A stretch of DNA of 64,000 bases, taken from contig OX359189.1 in the NCBI GenBank assembly GCA_947172415.1, positions 2,564,501 to 2,628,500 on the forward strand, given 5' to 3'. The DNA is from Chondrosia reniformis. Taxonomy: Eukaryota; Porifera; Demospongiae; Chondrillida; Chondrillidae. The number at the start of each line of letters is the position of its first letter. Position 1 is the first letter of the stretch. The notes beneath the pieces were generated by a model. That model saw nothing but the letters and a program-made list of their open reading frames with translations. It did no database searches and had not been told where the DNA came from. Shown piece after piece: positions 11,001 to 23,292 of this stretch. Position numbers and translations under genes: made by a program.

Positions 11001-14000
11001 GTGTTCCGCCACCAACCAAGATTACAGAGTCTATTTCTACCTGCATAGCATAAAAGCTAGAAGTAAAGTGGTACAGATTTCTTAAACCTTATTGGAACCA
11101 AAAGGTGAGGAGGTGAACATGGGGGAGGGAGGGGAGGTGGAAGTTGGGATTGCTTTTAGCTACAGAAAGTTTAATAATAAACCAATTAAACCAACAGAAA
11201 CATGCATTAAATTGTAATTTATACACAATGTGTACATAATAGCATGGAATAATCTAAAACACCCTTTTTGTCTACAAAGCTAAGGAAACAAAGTGAATGG
11301 AGTAATACATATTTTTAGGACTAATTACTAACCTACGTACATATACAGTTTTGTAATATTATGTAAGCTACGTATTTGGATTGCTCAATCATTTGAACTA
11401 CATTTTCTTATTACATTATCATATTTGAATGGGCAACAATACATAATCTTAAAGTAATGGACATTCTATTCAAACCACAACTATTTAATCACTGATATCA
11501 TTCACAGGAAACAGTTGAGAATGGCAGCAATGACAATGCATTGTTCTACCAGAGAACCACACAAATAGGCAAGACTGAGGAAAGGAGGTGTGCAGTACCT
11601 ACCAGTGTCATATCAGCAGCCTCTAGTGCATCCTGAACTGGATTCTTAACTCTCTTGTACAAATCACTGCACAAGTTCTCCAAAGTCTCTCTTGATACCT
11701 TTACTGAAAAGTCTAACTCCTCAAACAATCCTTCGATCTACGGATAAACAAGATACGTAGTTGTGTCAGCTGCTGAAAAAGACCCTCAGGGTCAAAATGT
11801 TTGACGACCGGAAAGATTCGCCAGCTGCCTCTTTAGACGCTCAAAAATATCGAAAGATGAATCTTTTAAAAGATAAGTTTGACACATTTTGGGAGAATCT
11901 TTTAATGGATTACACAAAGAGGATGGTCTTACCTGAGCTACGTGGTCAGTATTAGCACTAAGGACCATTTTAACTCGTTTAGCTTCCTTCAGCAGCTTGG
12001 CCATGGAGCGTGGAGACTTGGTAATGTCTCCCTTAGCTCTCCCTTGTGCCTGAAACCACAAAGAATTATATACTGTAACACTTAGCTACAATACTCTATA
12101 AATATTCACATGTCTGGCAGTGTGGAACTATCCATGTTTACCACTAAAACTGTATCTTTGAAAGATTATAGCATTGAGGTAATTGTAAAACAGGAAAAGC
12201 TGAAAGTCACAGAACTTCAACAATTAACTTGTAATACATACGTAAATAGCTAATTAAAGGTACATACGTATGTATGCAATCGTTACCTGAAACTCCTTGA
12301 GTAGATGGTCTCGTAAACGAAAATCTATTTCAAGTCCACCCAGTGTCCTGTCAAACCCCACCCCCTAGCATTAACAGTAGCAAACCAGCAAATTAGTAAT
12401 AACGCAAGCAATAAAAACTTGATTTACCTTAATTGAAAGTTGTGGTACCATTTCAGCCATCCCTCCTTCCTTGACCTGAACCGTCTTGTACTCAGCAATA
12501 GTAGCAGTGGTACTGGTGGCTCCCATGTCATAGAACATCAAATACTATATACACACACAATATATGGAATACATTCATCATCTTTTTTGAAAGTAGTTAA
12601 TAAGATTAGCAGTGTTCATGTACTAAGCTTAGCTATATGAATGTACTCCCTAAATACTGATACGTACCTCTTATAAACGCATGTAATTAACAATATTGTA
12701 CAAAAGAATAGAATAAGGATTTCTTCTAACTGCGTCGAACTTATCTTTGGAAAGGGTCATCTTTCGACTTTGGGAGCGTCTAGAGATGCAGTTTTTTCAG
12801 AGTCACTGAAGAAGACCCCCAGGGTCGAAACGTCTGGCAGAAAGAAGATTAAAAAAACTGCGTCTCTAGACGCTCTCAAAGTCGTGACCCTTTCCAAAGA
12901 TAATATTGTACAAATGTTGTAAGATCTTAAATTTAGCGAACAACACAGGCTTGTGTGCATACAAATTAATGGTTCATATACGCAGATACAGAGCTTAATA
13001 GGATAACAATTGTGGTAATTGCCCATCTTCTGATTAACAGGTTTTGTGTAACTTAATTACGTCTCACTTGATGATGCCAGTAAAATAACGTTCGTTTGTA
13101 AAAAATGTGCATTGGGATGTATGTAGGTTCCCAAAACTTATCAAACTAAAAGGATTACCAATACATGGATGTACATATTTGTACATACATACGTAAGTAC
13201 TTTATGAATTGAGGGGGATTTTAGTACCAGTTCAATGGAAGAGTTAAATTAAAAAGTGAGTTTCTACAGCTGATAATAACCAGCAGACGACATACGTAGC
13301 TGATAAAATAGTTGGTTCACAGCTGATGCTGACATCTCACCTGTGGTGTTGCATTGAATGAGCTTCTTCTGAACACTCCATATTGCAAGGCAGCAGCCAC
13401 GTTCTCATCCATCAGCTGGAGTACATTCAATCCGACCAGATTAGCAGCTCTGACAGGGTCATGAAAACAAGTAATTGTAAATAGTCAAAAATTACATACA
13501 GTAAAACCTCTCTTATCCAGGCAGTGGGAGACCAAAGAGTGTTCTCAACTCTGAGTTTGCCCGTATCTCAGAAACAGCACTGAATATAACACACTTACAT
13601 ACATGTACTATATATAGGCATAGCTGGACTACAAACTTAAAATTTGCATTTTCTTCCACACTGCTTTAAATTCAATGCCATCGGATCTCCTGTTTATTGA
13701 AACTTAAAAATTAAATCTAGTGCTAAAAATTACAGTAATTCATGTGATAAAATGGCTGCTCATACGGAAAACAAATGCCCGGTAGGAGGAAGTGCCTGTA
13801 ACTTGGACGACTGGATAATTAAGGTTTGACTGTATTTTTATTATTTCACCTACGTACACACAGATGCACATGTTATAATTTAACACAGAATATACCACTA
13901 CATGGTATAAAACTTGGAGATACTAGGTACGTATATCCCATAAGGCATCCCATTCAAATAGCAACAGTTGTGTTGACAGAAGAAGTCCGTACGGTCAATT

Positions 14001-17000
14001 GCTGAAAGCTGCAAATTAACTTTTGATTTGCACCGTATGTATTCTTTAAAGGTTGCTTACTGTAAAACAGCTGTTCTTTCTGCCTGAGTGTAATAAGGTG
14101 GAACAGTTATGACAATGTTGTTGATTGGCATTCCTAAGTAGAGAATGTCAAAAAGAGTTTTGACAAGTTACGTATACTTCAGGTACGTTGTATTTTCCCC
14201 TGAAACACTTATAATATACAATTTATACGTATTATATGTATGTCAGGTGCATGTCAGGTGCATGTCAGGTGCATGTCACAAGGCTTGCAGAGCTGCTACA
14301 TACCTGCATAGTCCTCAGAGAATTGTCTTGAATTGTTTAATAGCATTCCCAGTAACTCCTCAATAGTAAATGCAGTGTCTCTAAAAGTGGAAAAGAACCA
14401 CATCAAGTGTAACCATAGCAACACAAAGCTAAAGGTAGTCTAACGGTGAAAGACAATATACAGTATGTACGTATGTATGTATGTATGTACAGTTCTACGT
14501 ATAATGAAATAACACAGTATATTATATATACAAGAGGATATAACTAAATATGAGAGTTGACAACAGTGCCTCATATGTATACTAAACATTTGTATACATG
14601 TAGACAGGTTCTGTGCACTCTACCATTAATGATTTCTGTCACCTGGATGACTGGGAGACAATCAATGGCTTCCATTTTATTAGGACTATCCTTCAGTCAA
14701 AATAAAATGGCCGTTGATTCACTTTCTAACTACATTATTTACTAAATATGAAAGCAGTGTCTACTCCATCAATGAACTAGCTATAGCTTGCACCAAATAC
14801 AACAGGTAGAGCTTAAAATTTCACTAAAGCAGTGATTTTAACCTGAAACAACTACGTAATTACACACGCACTAATACACTTGTGGCTTGGAATTGAAAAG
14901 TCAGTCAAAGCTGTCTGATTTGGAAAAAAATCAGAAAATTATATTGAAAATATATTGAAATTTCTTAGATCAAAGCAAAAGATCTATGTATTATATCTAA
15001 ATTACTTATTATTTATTTGAATCTTAAAGAAAAGGCAACATCTCATTGGAGGACAGAAAACGACTTCATTCTAATAGGGTATTCATTACTGACGGGATAC
15101 ATTAAGGGATAGCTTCTATTTTAATTTCAACATTAATTGAAAGGGCCAGTGATTCATTGGCAATTGCTAAGTAACAGACTATGTGGGTCTATTCCAGTGA
15201 TGAATGAATTTTATGAACTTTTATGGGTACCTGATAATCAGAAATGAAATCTGAAAATCAAACTTGAATCCAGTATTCACAAAGGATTATATAATAACAT
15301 GGACAACCTACATATATACTCCACATTGCTTAAGGTTAACATGATTAATTCCAGGAACTTACTCATTTAGTCTATACAGTACTGTTCCTCTGTCTGGATC
15401 CGCTTCTAAAACATTAAACAGAAACCTCTTCTTGTAGATTTCAACTTCAGGACTATCAAATCTCCTCCCAATGAGGTTTGGTACGTAAAGGAAGGATGCA
15501 GAAGGAGATTTTAGACTCTGTGAATAAATTACAAAACATATTTAATAAAAAGTTACTCCACAGCTTAAAGTCATAGCCAAAATATCTGAACATCTACACA
15601 CTACTATATGAATTATCATCATCATCATTTGACTTGGATTTTACCCCATCCATTCATGTCTCTTGAGGAGTGCAATAAACTATTGGATGAAACTGCAGTT
15701 CACCTAAAAGGAGCCAGAGTCTCCCCATAGCCACTCAAAAAGATGGTTGAGCCATAGACAGCTGTTTCATCCTTATTAGGACTCATCAGTATGGCATGTG
15801 ATGGAAGTTTGAGTGGCTATTCTGATAATAATCAAAGTTTTAAGATTGTCTTTAGATCTCAAAGTCTCTTATTATTTCAATATTACATGAATATTGGCTG
15901 TCGTTATGTTCATATATAGGTTTAACCTATGTGTAATGTAAAGGTAAAGTAACCTCTTTCAATAGCATTTTAATCACAGAGCTGAAATGCATAGCATATG
16001 CACCATAGTGGGTTCTGGTGCCATACACAATTGTGGTTGAAATCTTTAATGTAAGTTTAATTAGACATTTTAAGGCTTTCTTATTTCAGTTGTGGTTAAT
16101 TATCACCCATTAGTAAATGGCTAATTGGTACAGTCACTTGGAAGTATGACCACATCAGGATGGATCAGCAAGGAAGTACAGATATGAAGTTCCTGAGTTT
16201 TCAAGGGTTGTAGCATTTATTTAGTTTATAAATGGATGAATGTTACAATTATATGTACACTACAGTGGAAGAAGTGGCCTTATAAATATTATATGTAAAA
16301 TTACATACACATATACAAGTATAGGAATATACGAGCCAAATGATTTAAATAACTTGTAACCCGAACAAAAATATTTTCTTATTAATTGAATGTAAGATAT
16401 AAGAAGTTATAACAAAACACACTTCATGTACGTACATATGAAATAGTTGGGGATATTTGTGGCATTCATAATTAATATGGGAGGTATATATTTGAACATC
16501 AGCAACACTTCAAAATCAGGAATTTGGATGTTTTAGTATTCTCCAACAATGAACTCTTTTCAAGCCACTCCCTTTCTTCAACTCATTCATTGCTGGAGCA
16601 CGAGTTGAAAAGTCCAAATTTCTGCTTTTTTGAAGTGTTGCTCAAATATATATCTCCCATGCACACACATATGTAGTACTGTCTCTGGTATGTATTATAT
16701 TATATATACATCAAACTGGGCACTCACTGCTGCTAATGCATTATCTCCAAAGGTTCTTTCACCATTCCTCAATGAGATGGCCGTGGGCGTCTTCCTCTGA
16801 GATTCTCTACAAATAATTCAATGATTTAGATGAAGAAAATACAAGCTTAACTAATTTTCTAAAAAAACTACGTAAATCTAAAATAAGTGATAAAATCAAT
16901 CAAAACATGTTATAAAAATATCAAGAGAGGAAGCATTACTAAATTAAACATATGAATATCATTAAGTTAAGAAAATGCTATGTACGTATGTACATATATG

Positions 17001-17901
17001 ATTCAATGTTGACTTCCTCTCTGTAACTAAATTATTCAGTAATATTAATGAATAATTATACACACACTGGAATAAGACATACGTACTTGTTTAAAACTGT
17101 TTCCATGGGAACCCCTGGCTACAGAGAGAATATATTTATAGGTACATGTACATATACGTATGTATTAATATCTATACGTATGTACATTAACATGAAGCAT
17201 GTCACAGTACTTATGTACTACTGAAATCGTTTTATGAAATTTGCCTCAAATTAATCTCTACAATCTTCATACATAAGAACATAGAGAATGTGTCCTACAA
17301 TACAACTCCACAGATCACCGTAGCAACATGAATTTAGTATAATAATTCACTACAAAGTCACTTGACAGGAACTTGGCCAATAAACAAATTGTAAATAAAC
17401 AAATAAACAAATAGTAAATAAAGGGGTCGTTTATATGCATTATGCCATTACAAGTATATACGTAGTAAGGATTTTAAGACACTATTCAATACAGGGGTGA
17501 CTGAAATAAAGAGATGAATGTGAGAGTGAGAGAGTGTGAATGGCATCGTAATGACACTAGAACATTCACTCAATCGAAATGACTCAACAGCTGTCAAAAC
17601 TGTGTTTAGTTATACTCACGAACTTATCTTTTATCACATTTACAACATTGTCACATTGTCATTATTCATTTTACTATTTACAATATCTTAGCAATTTAAA
17701 AGTCTTGCATATCAATACCTAGCACACAGAGCAATCAACACTTACCTTTACCAAGGCTACCTTCATATACTCGCTACCTAAATCCAAACTGATCACTCCC
17801 AATCCATGACCTTCCGCCTGTTGGGAGATCAGTAAAATAAATAGACTAAAACTAAGCAGGGTTCTCCATAAAGACGTCGATTTTAATCTGTTCGTCTTCA
17901 T
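5079..17901 (-). CDS. HYOU1: HYOU1 / GRP170, ER-lumenal Hsp70-family chaperone, 22 exons
   Basis: Large Hsp70 relative that acts in the ER as a chaperone and as nucleotide-exchange factor for BiP. Exons in gene order: 17746-17901, 17087-17118, 16728-16806, 15363-15517, 14304-14380, 14061-14133, 13341-13449, 12428-12544, 12287-12364, 11933-12049, 11603-11737, 10958-11040, 10690-10822, 10111-10301, 9708-9846, 9097-9163, 8690-8829, 7726-8109, 6913-7143, 6347-6508, 5696-5926, 5079-5603. All phases agree, giving 1137 aa (human about 999). A signal peptide (LLSFSLFILLISQQAEG) precedes the ATPase motifs DLGSEYMKVALVK, MFYDMGATSTTATI and VILVGGGTRSPKV. Exons 17-18 form a long acidic loop, longer than in human. 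The C-terminal domain has ESFIFETQD and LDRELMYLLNKLK. The protein ends RIEL, a plausible KDEL-type retention signal. Confidence 0.95.
7186..7250. mobile_element. Fragment of a pogo-type MITE end
   Basis: A single terminus reading CAGTGAAACCTGTCTAATGC after TA, similar to the ends at 13499 and 37586. I could not find its partner end. Confidence 0.45.
8160..8398. repeat. 21-bp minisatellite in a HYOU1 intron
   Basis: About eleven head-to-tail copies of a 21-bp unit built on GAGCAAGCAAGGTCAGATAT. The left units are degenerate and the right units nearly identical. It lies in the intron before exon 18 and has no coding role. Confidence 0.9.
8437..8609. mobile_element. Foldback MITE in a HYOU1 intron
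   Basis: The ends are inverted repeats GAAGTGAATAATCACTGG and CCAGTGATTATTCACTTC. Imperfect pairing continues inward for roughly 60 bp per arm. No ORF. Weaker relatives of its ATCACTGG end occur at about 3445 and 59724. Confidence 0.75.
9178..9345. repeat. 14-bp minisatellite in a HYOU1 intron
   Basis: Twelve nearly perfect copies of the 14-bp unit AGTACAGGCAGCAT. Because 14 is not a multiple of three, several frames read through it as repetitive cysteine- and leucine-rich peptides. Those are artefacts. Confidence 0.93.
9938..9968. repeat. AAAT simple repeat
   Basis: Uninterrupted tetranucleotide run in the intron upstream of HYOU1 exon 15 (in genomic order). No further content. Confidence 0.85.
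11765..11900. mobile_element. Diverged copy of the foldback element
   Basis: It shares the block GACCCTCAGGGTC and an AGATAAGTTTGAC arm with the hairpin at 12741-12903. It lies in the intron between HYOU1 exons 10 and 11. Only part of the second arm is recognisable. Confidence 0.5.
12741..12903. mobile_element. Long hairpin (foldback) element in a HYOU1 intron
   Basis: The left arm begins TTATCTTTGGAAAGGGTC and the right arm ends GACCCTTTCCAAAGATAA. Pairing is nearly continuous for about 55 bp per arm, including GCGTCTAGAGA against TCTCTAGACGC. The loop contains GACCCCCAGGGTCGAAACGT, a motif echoed at 33655-33680. No ORF; a non-autonomous DNA element. Confidence 0.8.
13499..13832. mobile_element. 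pogo/Tigger-type MITE in a HYOU1 intron
   Basis: Terminal inverted repeats CAGTAAAACCTCTCTTATCC and, on the other strand, CAGTCAAACCTTAATTATCC, both flanked by TA. The CAGT-AAACCT start and TA target are typical of pogo-like transposons. About 334 bp and non-coding. Confidence 0.78.
16478..16660. mobile_element. MITE with long inverted ends in a HYOU1 intron
   Basis: GGGAGGTATATATTTGA at the left pairs with TCAAATATATATCTCCC at the right. Inside, CAACACTTCAAAA pairs with TTTTTTGAAGTGTTG. No ORF; about 180 bp. Confidence 0.78.
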
Positions 17902-18011
17902 TTTATGTCTCTTCCGATAAGTTATTGGGAACTCAATGTACCATTGGTATATACCACAGCTTTGGCAGCAAACCAAAATTTTCAACGTGTACACTGATGT
18001 TAGCAAATTTG

Positions 18012-18034
18012 ATTGGTCAATTTTCACGACGTCA
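18012..18034 (-). promoter_or_regulatory. CCAAT box plus TGACGTC motif upstream of HYOU1
   Basis: On the gene strand, TGACGTCGTG lies 11 bp before ACCAAT, about 110 bp upstream of the HYOU1 start codon. The first is a CREB/ATF-type bZIP core close to the unfolded-protein-response site TGACGTG; the second is an NF-Y-type CCAAT box. ER chaperones are commonly driven by such pairs. The spacing is not that of a canonical ERSE. Function is inferred. Confidence 0.4.
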
Positions 18035-18384
18035 TAGCAAACCACAACCGTTTACATTAAACACGCCTGGAATGTGTATCATTTATATACTTCAAATAAT
18101 TGTTTATTATTGTGACATGCCATATATACAAAGAACTGAAATCAGAAAAAGATGGTTCATGATCAACCAGGTTTGGTTTACAAGTCACATAGAGTAAGAT
18201 CATCAAATACTGCTGCATCTTGAGTGGGGTGAGTCGGGGGTGTTTTTGTGTGCTTTATAAAAGTGGATGTTTTTACATACATTATACAAAACTTAGCGAC
18301 TTATGGTATGAATACATGAAGTATATGAGATATATGGATACAGATACGACAGAATGGTCTATATATATGAGACTCCAAGAAGGC

Positions 18385-19997
18385 TTATGTCCACAGAAAT
18401 TTGCTGTCTTGTAATAGATTGGCTAGCATCTTGTTATAGGGTGCAAAGAAGTTCCTTAGCAATGAACTTGTTTCAGGTTTCATTCCAATTCCTTTTCTAG
18501 CTGATGATTTTAAAATGGGGTTTTCATTAACTCTAACTTTAACCAATCTATCAATTGTTCTTAGTACAGCTGGAGTGGGAGGACTCATTTCTAAAAAGTC
18601 AAACATCCTTAGTGCTATTCTTGTGGCATTGTTTTGTAAATCTTCAGCTCTTAAAAAAAGAAAATTCTTTTGAGGGATGTGTCTCATCCAATACTTTATA
18701 TAATAGTAGTAGAGGGCTGATCCAAAGTAAGTCTGGTAGCATGTACTTTTTACTTGTTTATACTGTCCATATTCTTTGTAGCAGTTGGCTGGGTTATTAC
18801 CTCGTCTATAAAGGCACTCTGAAAAAGCACTTAGGTCATTCTGAACTGCTTTGTGTAGGCTGTCAGGGTTGAGCCGTTTGCGACAACCAAATCTGGAGAA
18901 GAAATAATAAGAAGATTCTGTCCGGTATACTGGATCTCTCATAATAATTATATACTTGGAACTAGGGTTTAACTGGTAATGAATATAAGGAATACCATCT
19001 GTGCATACTTCATCCTGACTCAATTTCATTAGCTGTGCATGCACAGTCATAACGCTGGCATCTCTGGAAATATATAATTTGGGTTTTGTTGAATCACTTT
19101 AGCTGCCTTAGAAAAGTGGTACAGATACCTTAAAATGTACGTTGTGTTTAGAGGAAAGATGCCATAAACATATTTTTGGCCACTGCTCCACCAGTTAATT
19201 TCCTTCATTTCTGGCTGTTGGTACTCTGGATGGTGGGTCAGGATAGAATGTAGAGCTGTTGTACCACACTTTGCAAACCCAAGGATTGAAAAATATGGAA
19301 GACACACTAATTCCTTTCCCTTAGAAACAGTTTTCATTCTAGACACTGCCAAGTCACTATATTTTTTTATGTTTAGATATTTCTCTGGTTGCCTTCCATC
19401 CATTCTAAAGGCACTCTTTACGATAGGATCCACATGATATCCAGCATACCAACATGGATTTTTGAAACTTGGGTCAAATGTTTCAGGAATCAGTTTTTTC
19501 AGTGAATTTAGAATCTTTGTAACTTTGGGCTTTTCAGATGGTATACATGAAATTTTGTCACTGTCTATAGAATCTCCACTGTTCAAGGCATCATAACGAG
19601 AGATAATTTCCTTGCTACTATTTGGTACCTTGTCCAAAGTCAATTCCTCAGTTGCAACATGATCTAACATTGTTTCTTTACTGTAAGTTAATGTAACAGT
19701 TACTGGAATTGTACTTTTAGATATTACCTTCACTGGTGAAGTACTGACGTACCAACCATAACTCACACTGCTATTAGTTTGTACAAACGTAATGTTCCTT
19801 TCCTTAAGATTCGGCTTATTGAAGCTAAGATCAAAATGGTCTGTTGTTGATGTCCACTGCAGCTGTTTCAGTACAATTGTGTCATTCAGATTTATGAACA
19901 GGATAAAACATATGAAGAGACCGGCAAAGAGAACACTGAAAAATAATTTTTTAGGAGTTAGTTTTAAATTAATGTTTCCAATTGCAAGCATCTGCAT
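18385..19997 (-). CDS. Golgi carbohydrate sulfotransferase, CHST15 (GalNAc4S-6ST)-like
   Basis: Type II membrane sulfotransferase that would transfer sulfate from PAPS to a glycan in the Golgi. Two exons, 19129-19997 and 18385-19063, are separated by a 65-bp intron with a GTATCT donor and TTTCCAG acceptor; they join in frame (515 aa, human CHST15 about 561). After a short basic N-terminus comes a membrane anchor (LFFSVLFAGLFICFILF) and a stem region with several N-glycosylation sequons. The 5'-phosphosulfate loop is GFAKCGTTALHSIL and the 3'-phosphate motif is KYIIIMRDPVYRTESSY. Cysteines are conserved around CYKEYGQY. I start at the ATG at 19997 because the upstream extension has no ATG. Substrate cannot be fixed from sequence; chondroitin-type sulfation is the family guess. 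Confidence 0.83.
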
Positions 19998-20034
19998 GGG
20001 GAAGGATACATAAATATTACTCAAAGATTCTCAA

Positions 20035-20135
20035 ACATCGTGAAGAGGAAAAAACATTGAAGAATTAGCAATTGCTGGGAATCAAACCCAGGACAGCTGG
20101 TTAGGACCACCAGTGCTCTGCCACCGAGCTACATA
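20035..20135 (-). mobile_element. tRNA-derived SINE head
   Basis: On the minus strand, TAGCTCGGTGGCAGAGCACT resembles a tRNA 5' half with an A box. About 35 bp later, GGGTTTGATTCCCAGCA resembles a T arm with a B box. The body continues AGCAATTGC and then a GAAGAGG-complement tail. A partial second copy lies at 4930-4990. A degenerate tRNA pseudogene is the alternative. Confidence 0.6.
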
Positions 20136-21407
20136 TACTACAGCAATGCTCCATTCATGTTAAACAAAATTAGTTAGTCTTCATTCACACTAATTAAAGT
20201 GGAGATTCAGTTATCAGAATTACAATCTGATAATCAAAGACCCAACCCATAACCAGATGGATTAATTACATTTGATAATTACATTTATCAAATGTAATCA
20301 TCATCACCATCATCATCATCATCATCATCATCATGGCTTTGTCTCCTATGCAGACAGTAGCCCAAAGTATACAAACATGGCATTAGTATATATGTGATAG
20401 TTTAATCTGTCATACTGCTACAAATAAATAAATATAGTCATTTGGCCAATTCATTATGATATATTGTCCTGCCATTGTTTTCACAGGTTTTACACCTTCA
20501 AGTTTACATAAGTTAACTTCATTTTTCAGTCACCTTTGGCAGTTTAGAGAGTTCAAAAGTTCAAATAGGTTTCATGCCCCTCTCAAGCATTCGATCCTGT
20601 GAACTAATGAAACTCTAACTATATTGTATATACAGTTAGTCTAGATGTTGTATTTACAATATTTTTCAATATCTCAGACATTAAAAGATCGTGCCAGTAT
20701 TTTGTATCAGAAGAGAAAATCTTCGGATCGAAACTCCCTAGATATAGGCTTGCTGGCAATATAAATCCCATGAAACAACGTTAACTAGACGATTTCGTAC
20801 GTACGCTCAAGAACCTTTACTATTGAATTGTAGCATAGTATTTTGAAAAACATCTTAATAACCTCAAAACATGCATCCAAGGATTCACAAAAGATCAAGG
20901 GTCACTGATGAAGGGTGGAATTCCTAGAAACAGCTGTCTGACCCAGTGGAGCAGAAGAAGGAAGAGAAGAAAAGACTCTTGTATCTTTATCCAAAACTCT
21001 CTCCAGGTTTAGTTCCCTATAGGCTTTTTTACAGAATAGGCACAGCATATAGGAAAATGGTCATGGTGTACTAGACTTTTCAAGTCTGCAGGAAACATCG
21101 GTTAATAGAATTAAGGTCGACCAAATAGCACTACAATTGGCAGATCTCTACAGACACAGCGCATTATTAATCATAGCTACTTGCCTTTAGATGTATCTTT
21201 AGCTCGCTTTGACTCAAACTTTAACTCTTAAACTTGCTGATTATATAGCGATGTCATGAAATATGGCACTTTGCAGGAATGTTGCGGTAACATAGTTACT
21301 TATATACACCGTTTGGTAAACTTGAAACTTTGTAACCGTGAAGCTATATAGTTTTGATATATATTTTGCATATACATATAAAGCAACTATATATATAGAT
21401 TAATTCA
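20136..21407. other. Gene-free stretch with dispersed repeats
   Basis: Contains an ATC trinucleotide run (20287-20334) and, at 20880-21060, a member of a repeat family marked by GAAACAGCTGTCTG and GGTTTAGTTCCCTATAGGC. Other members lie at 59180-59370 and 59885-59990. No ORF that I can support. Confidence 0.6.
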
Positions 21408-21929
21408 CATTTAATGTCCACACGCTCCATCAATGCTTAGAGATAGTACATGCCACACCTCATGATGGGGCAAGCCATGCATGTAGTGTGCCATGTAACC
21501 CTGTATACCAGTTCTTCCTAATCAGGAACCAGGGGTTATATCTTTTAGCCTGTGCATATTATGCAATAAGCTGGCGGAAGGCTGGGGTAGGCAGCAAACT
21601 TATACCGCTAAATATTAGGGGGTATAAAGTTGCCTAGCAACTCCCGCAATACGATATAGATTTTAAGGTGCAGGCAGGGCGAATAGGGAAATTGTAATAA
21701 TTAAGCCCAGCTTTCTTAAGTCGATGTTTTGGAACCTATATGGTTTATCCACAAAGTTATGAATGACCAACTAATATGACATGGCAACATATCAATTACG
21801 AGGTTAGAATTACAAATACCTTAAGGCCAATTGCGACCTATTACCTGGGCTTGACTACATGATAAGTCTGCCTGCACCTACATACATAAAATGAGTGCTT
21901 TGGAAAGATGAGGTACCACCGCATGCTGC
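21408..21929 (-). repeat. Split repeat B2 (element 3' end)
   Basis: 522 bp, offset by exactly 1363 bp from B1 at 22771-23292 and nearly identical to it. It forms the outer 3' end of the Ngaro-like element. Confidence 0.9.
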
Positions 21930-22202
21930 ATACCCACTGGTGCCTGATCACATCCGAAGATGGAGAGAAAAGAAACCCCTGGAACCTGACAGGATGGGAC
22001 CAATTAGGGATGATACATAACTAAATAATATATGTGCCAAGAATATGTATAGCAATCCATGTACAGACAGTTGAGTGAATTATAGGAACTTGACTATACT
22101 ATAACCATACCTTTCCACTTGACAGACCTATAACATATATAAAATGAAGAGAGCATACATACGAATTATACGGGACTCAGCACCAAATTATGAATTGGAT
22201 TC

Positions 22203-22273
<71 letters not shown>

Positions 22274-22492
22274 CTTAATGGAAATCAAGGGATCGATCAA
22301 ACAATATGCTATTACATCATGAATTCATTGATGCTTATTTGAATCCTTAATTGGAGACATGCATGGCTCCTGGATTGAATAAACGAATAAAGACTTAAGG
22401 TTATCAAGTGGGATTATAGATATATTGAAACTCTAGATGGTTTATATGCCATAAATATTTTGGGAATGAACCAACCATATAGGGAGGGTGGG
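21930..22492 (-). other. Spacer between A2 and B2 with poly(A) tract
   Basis: About 560 bp that are not duplicated elsewhere in the element. It contains a 65-nt T run on the plus strand (22205-22269), that is poly(A) on the element strand. In described Ngaro elements A2 and B2 abut, so this is either a later retroposed insertion or a lineage-specific feature. Confidence 0.6.
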
Positions 22493-22775
22493 ATTTTTCA
22501 ACACTTGGAGCTAACGTTACGTTGCTAGGATGAATGACTTAGGTTACTAAGCGAGACCTAGCGGCTGTGCGCCTGCAGAGCTTTTTGAATGCATACATGA
22601 CCAATGTTTGTAACTATTGTAAATACAACTCCTATTGCGCAATCGTAGATAATATGCCTTATGCTATATATGCATATGTCTATACGTATATAGATAATCT
22701 GTAGATATACAATATACACATTGAGTAATACGCTCTGTTCATTAACTCTGTTTAACTTAAGGTTAAATCTCATTT
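22493..22775 (-). repeat. Split repeat A2
   Basis: 283 bp matching A1 (29376-29658) at a constant offset of 6883. It directly abuts B1, sharing the junction bases CATTT. Confidence 0.9.
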
Positions 22776-23292
22776 AATGTCCATACGCTCCATCAATGCT
22801 TAGAGATAGTACATGCCACACCTCATGATGGGGCAAGCCATGCATGTAGTGTGCCATGTAACCCTGTATACCAGTTCTTCCTAATCAGGAACCAGGGGTT
22901 ATATCCTTTAGCCTGTGCATATTATGCAATAAGCTGGCGGAAGGCTGGGGTAGGCAGCAAACTTATACCGCTAAATATTAGGGGGTATAAAGTTGCCTAG
23001 CAACTCCCGCAATACGATATAGATTTTAAGGTGCAGGCAGGGCGAATAGGGAAATTGTAATAATTAAGCCCAGCTTTCTTAAGTCGATGTTTTGGAACCT
23101 ATATGGTTTATCCACAAAGTTATGAATGACCAACTAATATGACATGGCAACATATCAATTACGAGGTTAGAATTACAAATACCTTAAGGCCAATTGCGAC
23201 CTATTACCTGGGCTTGACTACATGATAAGTTTGCCTGCACCTACATACATAAAATGAGTGCTTTGGAAAGATGAGGTACCACCGCATGCTGC
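22771..23292 (-). repeat. Split repeat B1
   Basis: Inner copy of the B repeat, 522 bp, downstream of the recombinase ORF. It shows about three differences from B2. Confidence 0.9.

Noticed and set aside
17920-18060. Canonical ER stress response element (CCAAT-N9-CCACG) at HYOU1
   Set aside because: CCAAT and ACGT-type motifs are present, but spacing and orientation do not fit the consensus, so I report only the separate motifs.
22205-22269. Poly(T) run as a terminator or sequencing artefact
   Set aside because: It is flanked by unique sequence inside a retroelement and is more simply a poly(A) tract on the element strand.
22558-22773. 71-aa ORF present twice (also 29441-29656)
   Set aside because: It lies wholly inside the A repeat of the retroelement; identical copies reflect the repeat, not selection on a protein.
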